Of a stretch of 64,000 nt of DNA, positions 61,226 to 64,000 are shown one piece after another. Each line of letters opens with the position of its first letter. Position 1 is the first letter of the stretch. The notes below the pieces were generated by a model. The model was not told where the DNA came from and ran no database searches. It saw only the letters and a program-made list of their open reading frames with translations. The DNA lies in NCBI RefSeq assembly GCF_011075055.1, contig NC_058137.1, forward strand, positions 5,198,771 to 5,262,770, given 5' to 3'. A program made the translations under genes and the position numbers. This DNA comes from Mangifera indica. Lineage: Eukaryota; Streptophyta; Magnoliopsida; Sapindales; Anacardiaceae.

Positions 61226-63961
61226 TAATAATATAATAATAAATTAAACCGATTAATAGATCACTTGAATAAATCGACCGCCAGTTCAATTTAGAAAATA
61301 TTGAAAGTAAATCCTTTTCCTCACTTGGTTTAAAAGACTTGACTAATTTTTCTGTGGCCCACTCTCTCTCAACCAATTTATTTCCGTCCGCAGCATCTTT
61401 ATCTTATCATATGCAGCAACAAAGCGGGGTCCACCAACTGATAAGGCCGTCTGAAATACCTTTTTACCCCCGGCTACACAGAGGAACTACAACTGTGCAA
61501 TCAACCTCTTCACTCAGTCACCGTCAGACTGTCCTCGTGATTTTTTCTTAAACAAATAGCATCATGCCACGTGCATCCAAAGACATTGGGAACAAAAATT
61601 TTAACAATCCAATCCCATCATCCAAACCACACTGCCAAATTGACAACTCCATAGTCCTTGACCATCATCATGATTACAATGATCTCACACACGCACATCC
61701 CAACACACCAATCACCGTATCTATTTGACACGTCTATATCAAGCCACTAGGACCCACATAGATACAATAATCTTTTAGCCCTGTCTTGTCCGTAGGTGTT
61801 GACTGACGCCGGCTCACATACTCACAATATACGCTATTCTCTTTCTTATGTAAGACATCTGTAAATAAATTAAAGACGTGAGATCCATTTTTACTGATTA
61901 AAAAAAAAAAAATTTATATAATTACATATAAAAATAATGTATTATTGTAATAATATTATGTGTATTTATTTTTAATATATAAATATATATATTTAATATA
62001 TATTATTATATAATTAAATAATATTAATTTAAAAATATAACTATATTTATATATATAATAAATATATATAATAGTATTTATATTATTTATCACTTAAATA
62101 GCATGTAAATTGGAATAATAGTATCAAACCTAGTACTCATAAAATTTAACTACATGTGCACACTTATAAGTACAGATTCTTCACCAAACACTACATTTGG
62201 ACACCATGTTGCAATTACTTCTGTTTCTCGTTCTCTACAACATTTTACATGGACAAAGATTCTGCAAACCTTTGGATATTAAGGCCTAGCTTGCACGGGC
62301 TAATTAAAACAACTCCTGCACCTGGTCTGGGACAAAGGTAATGAATCGATATGCACCTGCAGATTTAATAAATAAGAGTAGGGTAAACTTGCTAGCTTTT
62401 TGCAGTTCAGTATTTGCACTTCAGACATTTTGGGACATCAAAGTTTGTTTTGATTCACAAAAATGTAAATTTACAGGCACTGAAATGTTTAGAGTACAAG
62501 TACAGTTACCAATGTAGCTATAATCTATTGTTATATCTCATAGAAGCCTTCTGTTTAATGTTACTTCTGAATTTTACATGCTTATAGCCTGGTATATTGC
62601 ATGCATGTGTATTAGGATCCATAGAACCCAGAAATGTTATCAACTTCTCTCTTGTTTGATTGTTATTAATATTATTTGTACACCCCACCAATCTACATCA
62701 ACTTTTTTTTTTTTTGCTTTGATTGATAGGGCTTTATGTTTGTTTGTTATTTTAATAACGAGTAATGTTATGTATTTGTATTTTTGATATACTATTTCAT
62801 ACCCACAACACCAACTCTAGGAAGCAAATGAAAATAAGGTAATTCTTTCTATTGGTGTTGACCATTATCACGAGAATGAAAGTGGGTCATGATTTCATGT
62901 TAGTATATTTTAATGGAAGAACCATCTAAGATGACACAATAAGAACCAGAGAAACCAGCCATAGAACATATTGACATGCCTTGTATTTGTACCTCACCAG
63001 AGCACGGACAGGGAGATTCCTCCTATCTAGTCACCCAAACGGAGGACGAGGCAACAAAATGAAGCCAATAAGTATAAGGGCTAATTTGAGTGGTAAAATG
63101 AGCCATTTCAAATAAAAGAAACTTTCTAATGATGATATTTCAAAATTAAATCTTTTAATTTATTTAAATTCTGAATTTTTATTTGTTTAAACTGGTCAAT
63201 ATTATTACCAATTTCATTTATGATTTTGGAGTAGGAATATCAGTTTATTTCAAAATTCAAAGAAACATGACATTTTCTTTTAGGACCATCAATAAATATA
63301 CAAAAATATAATATAAACAGAAAAACAACACGAAAATAAAATTCCCTCATTAGGTTTTACCTCCTTGACCATTCTCGTTTCTACGTTAGAATTTGCTCCG
63401 CTACTGCCACTCTTCACAACAGAATTAGCATCACCATTCCAACTCTTCACGAAAGACTCTTTCCTCTGCTCAAGGAGCGAGCGAACCACCCTGATAGCTG
63501 TAGCAGTACGATCAAGCATTGCATGGGCTGAATTCGGTCACAATTCTTGTATGGAACCTTCAGAAGCTTCTGGAACTCCTCATTCTTCTTATCGAGTTCC
63601 TCTTCGCCAACATTATTATCACCATCAGTCTTCGCCTACGTAATGGAAGTCTTTTGAAAATTTATGTCCTTCCTTGATAGGAATTTGAATGATCATTTTG
63701 TCTCACACGAAGTCGTTCAACAACGGTCAGATAGCGAGCCGTAATGCAACACTGCGTTTTTCCGAAGCAGCAGCAGGACTGGATATTGCGGGTTTAATGG
63801 TTTATTTACTGATCATTTTAGTTTTTGCAAATAACGTATTGCTTCTATTCTATCTTCTTCTACCTCTTCCTCTCCCTCTCCCTCTCCCTCTTAATCCCCT
63901 CTCTAAATTTCTTTTTTAATGCTATGAAACTCATTCAATAACGTAAAAGGTTGAATCAAGA
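61226..63961. other. Spacer, possibly ending in an LTR
   Basis: No gene supported from 61226 to about 63280. From 63290 the base composition becomes more balanced. There is a (CCCTCT)n tract at about 63863-63892, and a primer binding site follows at 63962, so the last several hundred bases may be a 5' LTR whose left boundary I cannot fix. Confidence 0.4.
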
Positions 63962-63972
63962 GGTATCAGAGC
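63962..63972 (+). mobile_element. Primer binding site of an LTR retrotransposon (truncated by window end)
   Basis: GGTATCAGAGC matches the core of the initiator-tRNA-Met primer binding site (TGGTATCAGAGC) used by most plant LTR retrotransposons. The following bases, including GATGACAAAGGGCAC, look like the start of an internal region. The LTR would lie to the left and the element would continue past 64000. Whether it is copia or gypsy cannot be told. Confidence 0.55.
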
Positions 63973-64000
63973 ATTCAGATCGATGACAAAGGGCACTCGA

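Noticed and set aside
1..64000. tRNA, rRNA, CRISPR or bacterial-type operon features
   Set aside because: None seen. The window is plant nuclear DNA with spliced genes.

Overview
This window is nuclear DNA from a eudicot plant. Coding blocks are split by GT-AG introns. The spacers are very A/T rich and full of non-autonomous transposons, and all five genes belong to plant or plant-diversified families. I cannot name the species from the sequence.

Layout. (1) 1645-9333 (+): a poly(A)-binding protein (PABP) gene that keeps its nine-exon structure but carries a one-base deletion and two in-frame stops, so I call it a pseudogene. A damaged Ty1/copia retrotransposon (4408-7853, minus strand, 5-bp target duplication GTTAT) sits in its intron 6. 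(2) 20417-22963 (+): an APETALA2-type transcription factor with two AP2 domains, an EAR-like motif and a miR172 target site. (3) 36715-42082 (+): a long coiled-coil filament-like plant protein (FPP family). (4) 44664-53785 (+): a CURLY LEAF type Polycomb histone H3K27 methyltransferase in 17 coding exons, one intron of which has a GC donor. (5) 55975-58563 (+): a secreted, probably GPI-anchored protein with a PI-PLC X-like domain. All five lie on the plus strand.

The spacers (9.3-20.4, 23-35.6, 42-44.6, 53.8-56 and 58.6-64 kb) hold no gene I can support. The main unexplained structure is a dispersed family of 0.4-0.8 kb elements with long terminal inverted repeats starting GGCCAAAGGACTATTTCCCA and ending in its reverse complement. 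There are six two-ended copies plus fragments. Four copies are flanked by 7/9 or 8/9 matching 9-bp direct repeats, which fits Mutator-like (MULE) MITEs. A separate 498-bp element with hAT-like ends follows gene 5, and the window stops just inside what looks like the start of another LTR retrotransposon (primer binding site at 63962).

The genes are not a functional cluster. The order PABP - FPP - CLF resembles what I recall of Arabidopsis chromosome 2 (PAB4, FPP7, CLF), with the AP2-type gene additional here. CLF represses floral regulators by H3K27 methylation and AP2 is a miR172-controlled floral and timing regulator, so the two may act in related pathways, but nothing in the sequence shows that their proximity matters.
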